From positions 12,639,971 through 12,703,970 of the forward strand of contig OX336338.1 in NCBI GenBank assembly GCA_946902875.1: DNA of 64,000 bases. The letters run 5' to 3'. The notes below the pieces were generated by a model. It had not been told where the DNA came from and ran no database searches. It saw only the letters and a list, made by a program, of their open reading frames with translations. A program made the position numbers and the translations under genes. Positions 23,176 through 34,799 of this stretch are shown in pieces. Origin of the DNA: Nematopogon swammerdamellus (Eukaryota > Arthropoda > Insecta > Lepidoptera > Adelidae). How positions within the stretch are numbered: the stretch's first letter is position 1; each line of letters starts with the position of its first letter.

Positions 23176-24169
23176 ACACCTTTCCTACGATACCTTTCCT
23201 GAATAAAATATGTCCCCCAGATACCTTTATTTCGAAGAATATGCGGGTATTTAGTTCCAGCAAGAACATAAACAATTATTACAATTTGAAGCTTAGGCTG
23301 AGTAATTATAGAGTTCATCATTAAAGATATTGGGCTATTAAGCATAATATAGTTAATGTTTTTTTTTTATAACAATATTATCAAAGTAAATTTAATCAGA
23401 GATTATAATATTTTTAAGCTATTTTATACCTCATTCACAACACACGCTGCGCTATTATATTGTTCGTATTTTATAATTTGTTTTTCGTATTATAATGTGA
23501 TACAATTTACTTCTTACATATTTCTTTAATTTCACAGAATGATGGATGTTCTGTTACAAATGCTCACAAGTTCGGCATTATGACTTGTATTTTTATTTTT
23601 AGGAAATACTATTAAGAAATAAGTTTTTTCAAAACCTATCAGATGTTTCTTGGGAATAAAATATTATCATACTTTCCTATTTGAAGTTGTCTTATGTAAT
23701 AAAGTGTATAGTCTGAAAATTCTTGTTTTATTTCGGTGTAACAAACTATTTAATTGAGGGCCGATCATAATTTCAAAAGGTCTGTGGATCAGTTCAACCT
23801 TAGCACAGCGAAATCGCACATCATAGACCTTGCAGAGTTTCGAATAAAATTATTACATAGAGTTGTATAATGGGTTGGCAATGGAATAGAAATGTTTCAC
23901 GAAATACGAACTCGATTCTTGATTTGCATGTCGGATGCTTAAGTGGAAATCTCTTCACCGGAAATTGTGCTGAAATAGAACACGGCACTACCGCTCGCCT
24001 ATCACGTGATTGTGCAGCGGCCGATGGTTACCAATTATTTTTGCTTTTTTGCTTATGTCTTTGGTTTTGAAAACATTTCAACAGCTTGCATATACTTGCT
24101 AACTGAAAGAATTCGTTTTCACATCTGTTCGGCTCGTACTTTTGGTAGATGATTTGTTTCATTCATTAC

Positions 24170-24553
24170 ATATTTTTTATGGAAACTGACACGGTTAGCT
24201 ACATCACCTACAACATCCGTGATGTCAGCCCATAACACCGGGTGAACTAGGTGCCATGTCAGTGCTTCCCTTCGATCGTGCCGGCTACACTGAACTGGAC
24301 GGAAAACACAAGCTATTTACATAGCCGTTTCGACCGACGTTTCATTCAGTGCGGTGGTACCAACCGGGCGGGTTGAACCCTACCACCGAGTAAAGTAGGA
24401 AGGGAAGGGATCTGCAGTTTTACGTGGAATCCGAACCACGGTCAGCCTCCAACGATCGAGCGGTCACCCATCCAAGTACTGACCGCGCCCAGCGTTGCTT
24501 AACAATCAATAGCAATAGTCGACTGTCTGCACCACTGAGCTATCGAGGCTGAC
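24170..24553 (-). mobile_element. Full-length SINE, reverse orientation
   Basis: The best-preserved head of the family. On the reverse strand it reads GTCAGCCTCG, TAGCTCAGTGGT (tRNA A box), GTTAAGCAACGCTGGGCGCG then GTACTTGGATGGGTGACCGC (5S-like), GGTTCGGATTCC (tRNA B box), then the body and tail. Confidence 0.85.
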
Positions 24554-24659
24554 AAACCGCCGTTATCCGGGAGTAGATGTTCCAGTCGACCGGAAAATCC
24601 AGACACGATGGGATACTCAATAGAAAATATTTTTGCAAATTTATTGGAAAACAGTCAAA

Positions 24660-25230
24660 ATTCTGAAATTAACCGGGCTCGGATATTGGCAGCGTCACGA
24701 CAGGAATCGGGGGCGTGACTCAAGGCGTAGCCCTCTCCACATCTTGGCACCTTGTTAGATAAAACAACATTAAGAATTTCTATTGCTCTCAGAATCGTTG
24801 CCAAGGTGTGCCAGTCCATTCTTGCGTCTGCGGAGCCAGCGTCGACTGTTTAGGACACCACGGTCTTGCTTGCCAGCGGAGCGCAGGAAGAATAAAAAAA
24901 ATTCTCTAGCCTCCGCTGGTATGCCCTGGAGCCCCCAGGCATCTCACGCTCGGACGGCAAAAGACCAAACGTATGACGCTGGTTCCGTGGACGAAGGGTA
25001 GAGCCCTGGTGTGGGACGCCACGTGCGTCGATACGCTGGCGCCTTGTCATGTCTCCGCTTCCTCGCGTTCAGCCGGGGCGGCCGCAGCACAAGCTGCTCA
25101 GAAGAAAAAATACTAATTGTGAGTCCTAAAAACCCTCCTTGAGTTTCTAGGTTTTGCGGTTGAAACCCTTGGTGCGTGTTCACCGGACGCACTGGCTTTT
25201 GCCGAAACCATCGGAAATTGCAAGTGGATA
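24660..25230 (-). other. Worn coding-like segment of unknown repeat
   Basis: The reverse strand has an interrupted frame ([18 protein letters not shown], then [19 protein letters not shown]) with higher GC than its flanks. It weakly resembles a forward frame at 5300-5460. It is probably a transposon relic; stops occur in every frame. Confidence 0.35.
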
Positions 25231-25734
25231 AAGTGTCTTGGCATACAAAACAAACAACATTTTTGTTTATATGTGATATATCCAACAATTTACAGTGTGA
25301 CACTCACACACTATTTTCCTACTTGTAATGGCTCAATTTTTTGTTTCTGATACCTGATATTTACACTCGTACATGCTTTAAATTTTTTTGAATGAGATGC
25401 AACATTCACACGTAGTGAATGTGGGCTCTAAATTCTTTTAGATAATAACGTTCACACTCGTAGTCGCTCTAAAAATTTTCAAATGCTATATTTACAATCT
25501 TAGTATAAAGATTCATAGAAAAGATTCATCGCGTTCATAGAAAATGTCGTGCCAGTCGACCAACAGGCGGCGCAGAAGAATTTGGCTTTCTCCGTATCAC
25601 CTTGAATAATATCATAGGCCCATACAGCCAAGGAGGATACAGCTTTGCTTCACCAGGATTTGTAATTATTATTGACTATTATTATTATAAATGTATTATG
25701 TATTAATATAAACAATAATTGTTTAATTATTTTA

Positions 25735-25792
25735 ATGTTGTAGGTGATGTAGGCAACCGTGTCAGTTTCCATAAAAAAAAAATATATATTGT
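25735..25792 (+). mobile_element. SINE tail
   Basis: TGTAGGTGATGTAGGCAACC and GTGTCAGTTTCCAT plus an A-run are the last part of the SINE; the rest is missing. Confidence 0.6.
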
Positions 25793-25991
25793 GTAGATTT
25801 GTCAGGAAAGGGAGCGATGAATCACCAATCGCTCCGGGACACTCTCATGGTGTGAATATTTCCTAGAATTGAAAAGCGGACTAGAGATGACGTTACTGAA
25901 TAAATCTCTATATTGACCGACCGATCGATGTGCATTTCAAACATCGACTTCAAACCTACGTACATACCTACATAGCAAGGCAATTAAAGAA

Positions 25992-26330
25992 TTTTTTTTT
26001 ATTGAAATCGCGACTTATGGCGCCGAGCCACCCATAATCTGTCTAACGACGCCCATGGACATTCGGTCGTATGCGGGGGTTGCGAATGCCATGCCGGCCT
26101 GACAGGTGCCCATTCACGCCCCTCTTGAAGGACCCGAGACTGTACTTGGGGGGAAATATATGAGCAGGGAGAGCGTTCCAGAGTTTACCGGTTCTGTAGA
26201 GGAAAGATCTGCAGAATCGATTAGTACGCATCCGCGGTAAGTCCAGCGTATAGGGATGCAAACCCTGCCCAGTGCGTGTGGTACGGAGGTGGAAAGGGGA
26301 CGGCGGGATTGTGTTAATAAGCATAATATA
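25992..26330 (-). pseudogene. LINE reverse-transcriptase C-terminus (family A)
   Basis: A reverse-strand frame of about 93 codons reads IPPSPFHLRTTRTGQGLHPY, FCRSFLYRTGKLWNALPAHI and FPPKYSLGSFKRGVNGHLSG, followed by the 3' UTR and an A-run (seen as T8 at 25992-26000). This is the clearest copy of family A and the reference for the scraps at 1090, 4195, 8134, 43895 and 50861. It is 5' truncated. Confidence 0.85.
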
Positions 26331-26985
26331 ATAACCATAAACAACCTATTATTATTAAAAAAACCTATGATTACTAAATTGTGTAAAATTTAAATGTATA
26401 CAATTTTCATTCGAAAAATGAATTGAAAAAGAAGAATTTTGTGAATGTTTGTACGTAAGTAGGTTATTTTTATTTTGTGGATGGTCACGTGGAACATGCG
26501 GCGAGAAATTTCCTGTATCGGAGTTATAATGAAAATAAATGATGACATTTAAGTAGATTGGTTGCCTTTTGCGTAGGCATTGGTCGGGGAACCCATTTAA
26601 TTCTTCTACGCCAATCCTACGAAGACCCAATATTCGTAGGCTCCCCTCGCTCGTATACGACCTATATTTATATATTATAAAATCATGTAACTACGAGGAC
26701 GTTATGCATTTACAATTTTTATAAATCGATAGACCATACATATTTAAACCGACACACGTTTAAACTAACCCGTAATTTGGAATCCATTACTCAGGGGTTA
26801 CCCAAATTATTACCTGTTCTTTTATAAATTTTAATATAGCATATAAAAGGCAGAGTAATCATAATTAAAGGTTTTAATAAGGGTCGAACGAGGAACAAAG
26901 AAGCAATACAAAAAACAATAAACGCCACGTGCTATGGGTCGATAAAGAAGCTCAGAACAATAGGCAATGAATTGCCCCGCGATTC
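26331..26985. other. Intergenic sequence without recognised content
   Basis: AT-rich; no frame or repeat I can name. It ends at the CpG island that follows. Confidence 0.45.
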
Positions 26986-26989
26986 TTGT

Positions 26990-27375
26990 CTTTGGACAAG
27001 GGCGGCGCGCGAACGGTGGCGGTGATGTAGGCGGCGGCGCGCAGCGAGCGGTGTAGGCGGCGCGCGAGGGCGACTCGCCCGCCCGCCCGCCCCGGTCCGT
27101 GGTCGATACGCAGGCAGTGTAGGTCTGCAGCTCGGGAGCGGAGGGTTGCTCGCTCGCCGCTGCGGCCGACTTCGCACGCGCACTCCGATACAATTTCTAA
27201 AAATACCTACATCTTTCACATCGGTCCACGCTTCCACCGCCGCCGCGCTGCGAGCAGCGAGCGCAACGCATACAACCGCTTCCGGTACCGCCGCGCGCTA
27301 CTTTCCCGCGTTAGGGCTCGCGAGTCGGCATCCCGAGCAGAGCTCGCAGCGTCAACTCGGGACAAGGTCAACGTG
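26990..27375 (+). promoter_or_regulatory. CpG island, likely promoter and leader exon of the SLC7A14-like gene
   Basis: A sharp island of CG-rich, CpG-dense sequence in AT-rich DNA ends at a strong donor (GTCAAC|GTGAGT, about 27373). The next + strand coding exon (35999) begins one base after an acceptor, which requires an upstream non-coding exon. This island is the nearest good candidate, about 8.6 kb upstream. A start on the reverse strand cannot be excluded. Confidence 0.5.
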
Positions 27376-28009
27376 AGTACCCTCTCCTATTCTTGTCTCG
27401 TGGCTGCAAATCGATGTACCTAAGTCCTTTTTTTTTCAATTCCTCCCGCTCGCGCTTTTGGAGTTTCTGTTAAATATTTTTCAGGTTCGTGAGGCTCTCG
27501 CGGCGATCGTTGTTGAATATTTGTGCCCAAAGTCGGCAGCAGATCAATATTGCGACGGTGATATACTTTTATCGTGAGCCGCTTACGCGATTTGTAACTA
27601 ATATGACTTGATCTAAGAGTGACGTTAACTAGATATAAGTATTTGCTGCGAGCGCCTACCCGCTTAGTATCCTTTCGTTGGCGTAGCACCAATTGATACT
27701 AGAAAATGTATGAAAATTGCAAATAATACTTTAGTACTTAAATTTAAAAATAGCTTATTAATAACCCCTTAAAATCTGTATACAATGAAATTATCTTTTA
27801 TAAACATTTATAAAATATTGAAATATGTATCTATTTTCATTTCAGATTGTAATCATATTTAATAATTATACTAAATTATGTTCAAGAAAAATTGCCCTTT
27901 TAGGCTCATCCATCAAACGTAATAAAATATTTTAAATGTGTTACCGAACATCATAATCAAGCAGACATATATTATATGAAAGTAGGTATATTCATAGATG
28001 GTGCGTTTA

Positions 28010-28140
28010 CATACATACATACATACATATCACACACGCTGAATCCTGACAATCGGGGTAAGCAGAATAACCGGTGTTGTGCTGCAAGGTCTCTGGTAAA
28101 TTACAGCACAACACCGACCACCACGTTTCGCAAAGTATTC
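28010..28140 (+). repeat. Interspersed repeat with CAGCACAACACC hairpin
   Basis: Begins in an ACAT run, then CACACACGCTGAATCC and a stem GGTGTTGTGCTG paired with CAGCACAACACC. A longer copy lies at 31740-32030. Confidence 0.55.
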
Positions 28141-28384
28141 GTATGGTGCGTTTAGTTCACACAAAATTCGGCGCATTCTCATCTAAACGTCTGCATTCCA
28201 TTATTTTTATAAACTCAGGCTGAATTCTTTTGCTGGCATTAATGAAGGCTTGCGTCAAATTTCGTTTTCTATTTTACCCTCCTATTGCTATGGGTAGGTA
28301 TAACACGAACTTACTAAATACTGTCAGTTTTTATATAACACAATGCATAAATACTATCGGCTTCCTATAATCTAATTATCCTTT

Positions 28385-28875
28385 TAAAAGCCGCCAAGTG
28401 CGAGTTGGACTTCGAGCGAGTGAGGATTCCGTACCATCACACAATATATTTGAATTATATAGGTACAAAAATTATTGTGTTTTGGAAAATTACGAAACGC
28501 CTAAATAAAAACTACAGCAATGGTTTGACTGTCAGACATTCTTGTAGTTGAAATATAAAAAAAAATATTTTTTATATGACATAACATAAGGCTTTACCTT
28601 CTTACCAAATTTCATGATTCTAGTTTAACGGGAAGTACACTATAGGTTTTTATTTGATTTGCCGGTAGCAAAATATGTGACATACATATAAATGGCCGTA
28701 ACTTGTGATTGCGTTGACTTAGAAGCTTAAATTGTTTACACTTCTAAGGAACCCTAGAGCTTAGTATTTGATATAAATTTCAACTTGATATCGCTACCCG
28801 TTCCTGAGAGAAACGGCCTTGACAGGCAGACAGACAGGGTTCCGTTTTTTCCTCTTTTGAGGTACGGAACCCTTA
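28385..28875 (+). repeat. Interspersed repeat family C, complete copy
   Basis: Runs from GCCGCCAAGTGCGAGTTGGA to GAGGTACGGAACCCTTAAAA. Interior blocks are AACTACAGCAATGGTTTGAC, CAAATTTCATGATTCTA, AAATGGCCGTAAC and CCCGTTCCTGAGA. Other copies are at 21530-22735 (+), 36345-37125 (-), 45310-45830 (+) and 48195-48430 (+). It is non-coding; class unknown. Confidence 0.65.
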
Positions 28876-30319
28876 AAAATTTTGGCTTTTAATGCGATTA
28901 CAAAAAAGGTTTTTCGAACATTAGGAAGAGTTATGCGAATAGAAAATATATTTCTTAAATAAATAATAAACAATTGAATAAATCAATTAATTAAGTACTT
29001 CAAAGTATATTTCATTCATTTAAAATGCCTTAAATGGCAAACTTTATATACCTACTTATTGATATTTATGTCTGCATGAATAAATAAACAGATAGGTGTA
29101 AGAATCGAATGGTAGAGTGTGAGTCCTTTGTTTGTCGAGGAATGAGTTAGCTATGGTTGAACAAGGTAGGTACCACACCACTCTGTTGTTCCAAATAACC
29201 CGTTTGATTTCTGAGTCAATTTTCTTCACTACCCCAACTGGAACTGACCCACAAGATAGTTTTCTTTATCTGTAAGAGTCAACTTACCTACTTATTCTCT
29301 CCGTCCGACTTTGTCATTCCAACTTAAATAGTAACCTCAACCATAATTTGATTGCATATATTTCTTCACTATCTAACTAACCTATCCCACTTCTTTGTTT
29401 TTTGTTCAACAGTCAGGCAGATAATTAACTCACTATTCCTTCCATCCCACTTCATCGTTCCATATAACCTAATCTAACCCAAGTGGTTATTTGAATCACA
29501 CAATTAATTATTCGCTATTCTTATAGCGCTTCGCTTCGCTATTATTAGTTAATTACAAAATTAATTGTTCTTTGTTACTAAACATGCTACTGTTCTCTCC
29601 ATCCCACTCCACCCTTAGCACTAACTGACCCGTTGTTATAGACACCTTTCTTCTCTATTTCATTTACTTTACTGGATTGTTCATTGTAGGTATATCTAAA
29701 CGCATTACTTACTCGGTTCATTCACCCCACCCTGTCCTTTCAATAACCGAAAATATATTGCATGTTCCTCATATCTTTGTTGTTCTAACTAACTCCAGTG
29801 GTTATCTTATCACAGTTCTTCATTATTCTAACTAACCATCGCAATGTCTATACAAACTTTGTTTGTCTATACAAGCTTTTCATTCGATTCCTCCGAACCA
29901 CTCTATCGTTAGAACTAACTTACTTTCTTTCAACATATTTGAACACTTTCTACACTATCCCGTCTAAATTACTGCATACGTTGCGTGTAATAATTATTGC
30001 TTGTGTAAATTAATGCCTTCTTTGTTCATGTAAACTAATTATTCATTCATTCCTTACACCCCACCCAGCCCTTACAAATAAGCTAAGCTATTGTGTGAAA
30101 CACCGATCTATAGTAAAACAAATTAACCTAATCGATAGAAGAAGAAGTGAATTCCCACTTTGTCGTTCCAAATAACTCAACCATAATATTTCCTCGCTAT
30201 TCCAAATAACTCATGCGGTTGTTCTTTCTTTTCTAAACAAGTTATTCGCTAGTTTCTTCCACACCACTATGTTTTTCTAACTAGTTCTAGCCTCACTACT
30301 TCTGCATCGCAAAATTTGT

Positions 30320-30380
30320 GTTTAGCAAAGAACAATCATGTAAGTTATTTAATAACTTACATGATTGTTCTTTGCTAAAC
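30320..30380. repeat. Perfect 61-bp palindrome
   Basis: Two exact 30-bp arms flank a single T. The outer end reads GTTTAGCAAAGAACAATCAT. It could form a cruciform. Confidence 0.9.
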
Positions 30381-30702
30381 GAGTTACTCCACATTCGTTC
30401 CACTATATCCTATTGTTCCAATTAACCCGTTGTCCCAGCCATCTTTATTCACTATCAAAACTAACTTCCACGATTTCTCTTTATCTTAACGAGTTACTGA
30501 CTCGTTTCCTCCGCTCAATTAGATATGTCATTCTTACTAACCCTCTCGGTTTTTCTAACATGTATTTCACCATCTTGACCTACTTTATTCTGATTTATTA
30601 GCATGCGAGTTCCTATATAAATATCGACTATACTGATCCAATGATCAGTACAGAACTTGAAGGTATAAAACCTTGAACTTCCAACTTCGCAAATCTGTCG
30701 TT

Positions 30703-30749
30703 CGAATTTCCAATAGCTAACCCCGGGTGGGTTAGCTATTGGAAATTCG
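30703..30749. repeat. Perfect 21-bp-arm hairpin
   Basis: CGAATTTCCAATAGCTAACC plus one more base pairs exactly with its complement across a 5-base loop. Confidence 0.9.
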
Positions 30750-31249
30750 GTTGTTCCAACATCCTCCATAATCATCTTCTACTTACATAGGTACCCATCT
30801 TTCCTGTGTTTATATTTTCCACCCGTTCTTTTCTTTACGTAATCGAGTTACTTCTTACAGCCACATACTAGTTGTTGTAACTAGTTTATACTATTCCACA
30901 GAAATTTGATGATCACTATCTCCACTTCCTTAAGTCCCTGTTAATCCGAGCGTCCATGAAGTTTATTTTCCGTAACGTTTTATTAGTGCGGAAAAAATTT
31001 CTTGTTGGTAATAATAACGAATTCCAACTATCTCACGGCAGAACTTCACATCAAATCTGACCTGATTTTTCTTTTTACTTCGATCACTTCTGACCCCACT
31101 ACTTAGTCCCTATTTTGTGATAGCATCCTGTTGAATGTAGGTATTCTGTCTGTAACCATCCGAAAATATTATGTACGAGTGAACCATATGTACGTACGTA
31201 TATGAATGGAGTCATTTTGGAGTTATGATATAAGGTATAAACGGACAGG

Positions 31250-31620
31250 CGGCAATTGTCGCATTTTATACTACATATCTACAGGTTCGGACCTCCGCAC
31301 CCTTATTACGATAATGCAACCGGTCCGCCGAACCGGTCCGTAGCTCCAAATCTGACAGTTCGGCGACTGTTTTATGCGATTTTGGAATGCAACCAGTCCG
31401 TGCAACGGGTATTGCGGTATCAGTCCGCAGATGTGTCATACATTTTACGGCATATTGGTATTACGATCGCATTTGCAGTCGCACAACTGTCAAACTTGCG
31501 ACCGACCGCAGCCCGCGAGCTGTCATCCGTGATGCTCCTCCTGAGCAGCATCATAGCACCATTCACGGCTAACGAGCGACGATCTTTTCTGTGTTTTTTG
31601 TGGTGACATCGTGTAGGTAT
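31250..31620. other. GC-richer segment with a 116-codon frame, unassigned
   Basis: A frame open from 31256 to 31606 on + has no domain I recognise and an ordinary composition. Its DNA contains several GGTCCGT / CAGTCCG motifs in both orientations near 31320-31430, which suggests transposon subterminal repeats rather than a gene. Treat it as non-coding unless expression is shown. Confidence 0.3.
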
Positions 31621-31739
31621 ATTTATAGTGGCTAAAATAAGTAATGTATGTTCATTTATTATGTTTTTTTAGTAAATTTTGTATTTTAATAGTATTTCCT
31701 AAATATAATTTTAACTTGGTCTTGAATTTATATCATAAT

Positions 31740-32030
31740 ACACATACATACATATACATATCACACACGCTGAATCCCGACAATCTGGGTAAGCAGAGTA
31801 GTCGGTGTTGTGCTGCAAGAACTCTGGTAAATTGCAGCACAACACCTACCACCACGTTTCGCAAAGTATTTGAACAAGATTAAATCGATCAAGCAGCAAG
31901 TAAGGCACGAAGACCCACCTGTTGCATGACTCGGTGCAAGTACCGTGCCAAGGTGAGAGGTGGCGAGCCTGTCGCCCTTTAGCACGGCATCTTGTCCTTA
32001 TCCCTTAGTCGCCTTTTACGACATGCACAA
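31740..32030 (+). repeat. Interspersed repeat, longer copy of 28010-28140
   Basis: Starts with the ACAT run and CACACACGCTGAATCC and includes the CAGCACAACACC stem. It continues through AGACCCACCTGTTGCATG to a TTAGTCGCCTTTTACGACAT end, a motif I know as a frequent lepidopteran repeat end. Confidence 0.6.
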
Positions 32031-32072
32031 TATATATTATATATTATAGAATATATAATAGGAATTATAAAG

Positions 32073-32078
<6 letters not shown>

Positions 32079-32145
<67 letters not shown>

Positions 32146-32234
32146 CTCTCTCTCTCTCGCTCTCTCTCGCTCTCTCTCGCTCTCTCTCTCTCTCTCTCGC
32201 TCTCTCTCTCTCTCGCTCTCTCTCTCTCTCTCGC

Positions 32235-32266
<32 letters not shown>

Positions 32267-32343
32267 GCTCTCTCTCTCTCGCTCTCTCTCTCTCTCTCGC
32301 TCTCTCTCTCTCGCTCTCTCTCTCTCGCTCTCTCTCTCTCTCT
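32079..32343 (+). repeat. (CT)n microsatellite with regular CG interruptions
   Basis: About 265 bp of CT repeats in which CTCTCTCG-type variants recur every 8-22 bases in the second half. Translated serine/leucine repeats here are artefacts. Confidence 0.95.
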
Positions 32344-32472
32344 TTAGTTACTTTCTTTGAGAAGGTTTATCGTTTACCTGTACCCAGCTCGGTCTTCGGC
32401 CTCGCCCTCAGTTACTTACATTCTTCTTTGAAATACGAATTTCACGCGAGCGAAGCCGCGGGCAACAGCTAG
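32344..32472 (+). mobile_element. Helitron-like 3' end, single minisatellite unit
   Basis: One unit of the 68-bp repeat leads into AATTTCACGCGAGCGAAGCC and GCGGGCAACAG, ending CTAG at 32469-32472. The CT microsatellite abuts its left side. Confidence 0.75.
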
Positions 32473-32499
32473 TGTTGAATAAAATTAAAAGAATAAAAG

Positions 32500-33119
32500 A
32501 ATAAATCTGAGTATGGAAATGGTGTTTTGTTTTTTCACGAGAGATACAAAATCGCCTGAGTAGAACATCATTGTTAACTGGTGAAGGGGATAGATCTTAC
32601 CGTTCATCATTCACAATAGTACATAATTGTAGCCAGAACAAATAGTTCGTACAGAACTCTACGAAATGAGACTTAAATATTTATTAGAAGGAGATAAAAC
32701 TGTTTTGAATAAAATTCATCCTTTTTATTTCGACTGTCGAGAAATGATTTTACTTTTTCCTTACATTTTAATATTTCCCTTTCATTTATTTTCATAACGA
32801 ATAGACTTAGATTTTGTGATTCTTACCTTTCTATTCACATATTTTGTCTGTCACTTAAGTGAAGAAAAACATAACGAAGAAACCTGTACCTACCAACATC
32901 ATAATGTCTTATCAAAGACATTAAACCCACCCTGTCTTATGTACAAAGTTGACTGGAAAAATTTGTACTCTACCCGAAGACTCTACCAAATGCGCCTTCA
33001 AGTGTAAAAATAAAAATAAATAGAATCGGAAAAACTAATGGGCTTAAGACCGACCTACATAAAAGATTATCCAGTTGGAAACTCACCGACGAATGCATAA
33101 TTACTAAATTAGAATACAA
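32500..33119. other. AT-rich sequence, nothing supported
   Basis: A 63-codon frame at 32816-33007 has no recognisable domain. No hairpin or repeat family stands out. Confidence 0.4.
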
Positions 33120-34325
33120 CATGTTAAGCAACGCTGAGCGTGGTCAGTGCTTGGATGGGTGACTGCTCGACCGTTGGAGGCTGAGCGTGGTTCGGATTCC
33201 ACGTTAAACTGTAGGTCCCTTCCACTGGCGGCTAGTCCTAAAGTGCGCTTGTGCGCCGCACTACCATACCACGAGAAGTCTTCACTTCACTCAAAATAAA
33301 TAATATCTTACAACATACCTACATTAAAACCATAAAGATCGTACTCAAAATAAATAAATACGAATGTGAATTCGACCTTATTTTATAGATGACAAGACAC
33401 TTTTTTGCGAGTAAACGCGCGTCCCGTGCGGAATCGGAAAGCGCACGCGGGTCTCCCATACTGAATGTATGGAGATCGGCAAAACACCGCTGGCGCGTGA
33501 GACAAAATATACTTCATAGAAACAGTATGGGCCGAAATTGAGTTCTGCGTGCGGCGCACGAGCGTCAAACAAGGACGCTATATCGCGAATAGACGCGCGT
33601 GCGACACGTCGCGTCGCGAGCGATTCGTTTGGCACGAGTCCGTCTACCTAGAGTCGGCGCGCTGTCATGAAATGTCACATACCCGTTAGCGCGCGAATAT
33701 TTAAAATGGGATATGGTTAGGTTTGTGCTTTCTGTGTGATACTATGAATTAAGTGGTGCCGATATTTGCCTAAGCGCTGGTTAAAGGTAAGGCTTTACAA
33801 TCAGGTGATCCCGGGTTCAATTCCTACTTTTCAAATGCTTTTATTTTTATAGATTTTTTTGAAGTATTTTTGGGACATTACTTCTGTTTTCTTTTTTAAA
33901 GCTGCAGTAGTGTTGTGGTCTATGGGTGTCTTCATAAAGGTACTAAAAATTAGTTAAAAAAAACTTGTTTGGATTTATTTTCTTGTTTTTTGCAACTCGT
34001 TGAGTGTCTTGAGAATATTCATACTAGGTACGTACATAATAAAACGCAGGCGTTTAAAAAAATCGGAAATCCCGATCTTAAAATAACATGACGGGAATGT
34101 ATTGGGAAATTTGGTATTTAAGTAGGTAGGTACTTAGCGCACTACCGGTTAATAAACTCACCAGCCGCCACTGGTCCCGTCCCTTCTTACCTTACTAGGT
34201 GGTAGGGTTCATCCCGCCCGGCTTGATACCACCGCACTAAATGAAATGTCGGTCGAAACGCTGAATCGGTCGAAAAAAACGCGGTCGAGACAAAATGTAA
34301 ATAGTTCGTGTTTTCCGTCCAGTTC
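33120..34325 (+). mobile_element. SINE split by a hAT-like insertion
   Basis: The SINE head (GTTAAGCAACGCTGAGCGTG, CTTGGATGGGTGACTGC, the B box) runs to 33222 and its body resumes at 34174 (CCTTCTTACCTTACTAGGTG). The insertion point lies within GGTCCCTTC, duplicated on both sides. The downstream part stops at 34325 and abuts an inverted SINE. Confidence 0.8.
33223..34173. mobile_element. Non-autonomous hAT-like transposon, 951 bp
   Basis: Terminal inverted repeats begin CACTGGCGGCTAG on the left and CAGTGGCGGCTGG on the right. The 8-bp duplications are GTCCCTTC (33215-33222) and GTCCCGTC (34174-34181), 7 of 8 identical. Eight-base duplication and CA-TGGCGG ends fit the hAT superfamily. No transposase is encoded. 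The interior holds a CpG-dense core (33400-33690) and a B-box-like GGGTTCAATTCC near 33810. Confidence 0.8.
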
Positions 34326-34327
34326 AG

Positions 34328-34518
34328 TTCATTCAGTGCGGTGGTACCAAACCGGGCGGGTTGAACCGTACCACCGAGAAAGGTAGGAAGGGAAGGGACC
34401 TATAGTTTTACGTGAAATCCGAACCACGGTCAGCCTCCCAACGGTCGAGCGGTCGCCCATCCAAGAACTGACCATAGCAACAGTCGACTGTCTGCACCAC
34501 TGAGCTATCGAGGCTGAC
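34328..34518 (-). mobile_element. SINE, truncated body with intact head
   Basis: On the reverse strand it reads GTCAGCCTCG, TAGCTCAGTGGT and CTTGGATGGGCGACCGC to the body at GCGGTGGTACC. It abuts the forward SINE that ends at 34325, giving a tail-to-tail pair. Confidence 0.8.
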
Positions 34519-34591
34519 AACAATAAGCCTGTTATACGGACGTACAGAGATAACGAAACTGTTAATAGATATGCTCTAAAATAAATAATAT

Positions 34592-34636
34592 TCATTTGTA
34601 CACCTGGAAGAAAATCTTCTCACAGGTGTACAAATA
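34592..34636. repeat. Short hairpin
   Basis: ATTTGTACACCTG pairs with CAGGTGTACAAAT around a smaller GAAG/CTTC pairing. It may be the end of a small MITE. Confidence 0.55.
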
Positions 34637-34799
34637 TGTAATATGTATTTTACCCTAATAGCACAAATGTGTACTTTGTTCCAGGTGTTTAGATGGCGTG
34701 CGACAGCAAGTAAAACTGCATACATTTTCGTCCAATTAGCCCAGCGCAAAGGTCACCGCGTCAGGTAAATAAATGTACACACACATGTTATGATTTGTA

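Larger units (their letters stand above)
29160..30900. repeat. G-poor, strand-asymmetric degenerate repeat tract
   Basis: About 1.7 kb whose + strand is poor in G. It is built from variants of TTCTAACTAACTC, ATTCACTATTCC and CCATCCCACTTC at irregular spacing, like a decayed minisatellite. No frame is convincing. Two perfect short palindromes lie inside it (30320-30380 and 30703-30749). Confidence 0.6.

Noticed and set aside
23097..23345. Frames with poly-Asp or poly-Ser runs on both strands
   Set aside because: They are translations of the GAT repeat at a LINE tail.
27146..27376. Protein-coding exon in the CpG island
   Set aside because: Frames are alanine/threonine-rich by composition and none joins in frame to the transporter's first coding exon, which begins at its own ATG; treated as non-coding leader.
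32079..32343. Long serine/leucine-repeat reading frame
   Set aside because: It is the translation of a CT microsatellite; no start context, no other coding signal.
33800..33830. Possible tRNA gene
   Set aside because: Only a B-box-like GGGTTCAATTCC is present; no A box, acceptor stem or cloverleaf can be drawn.
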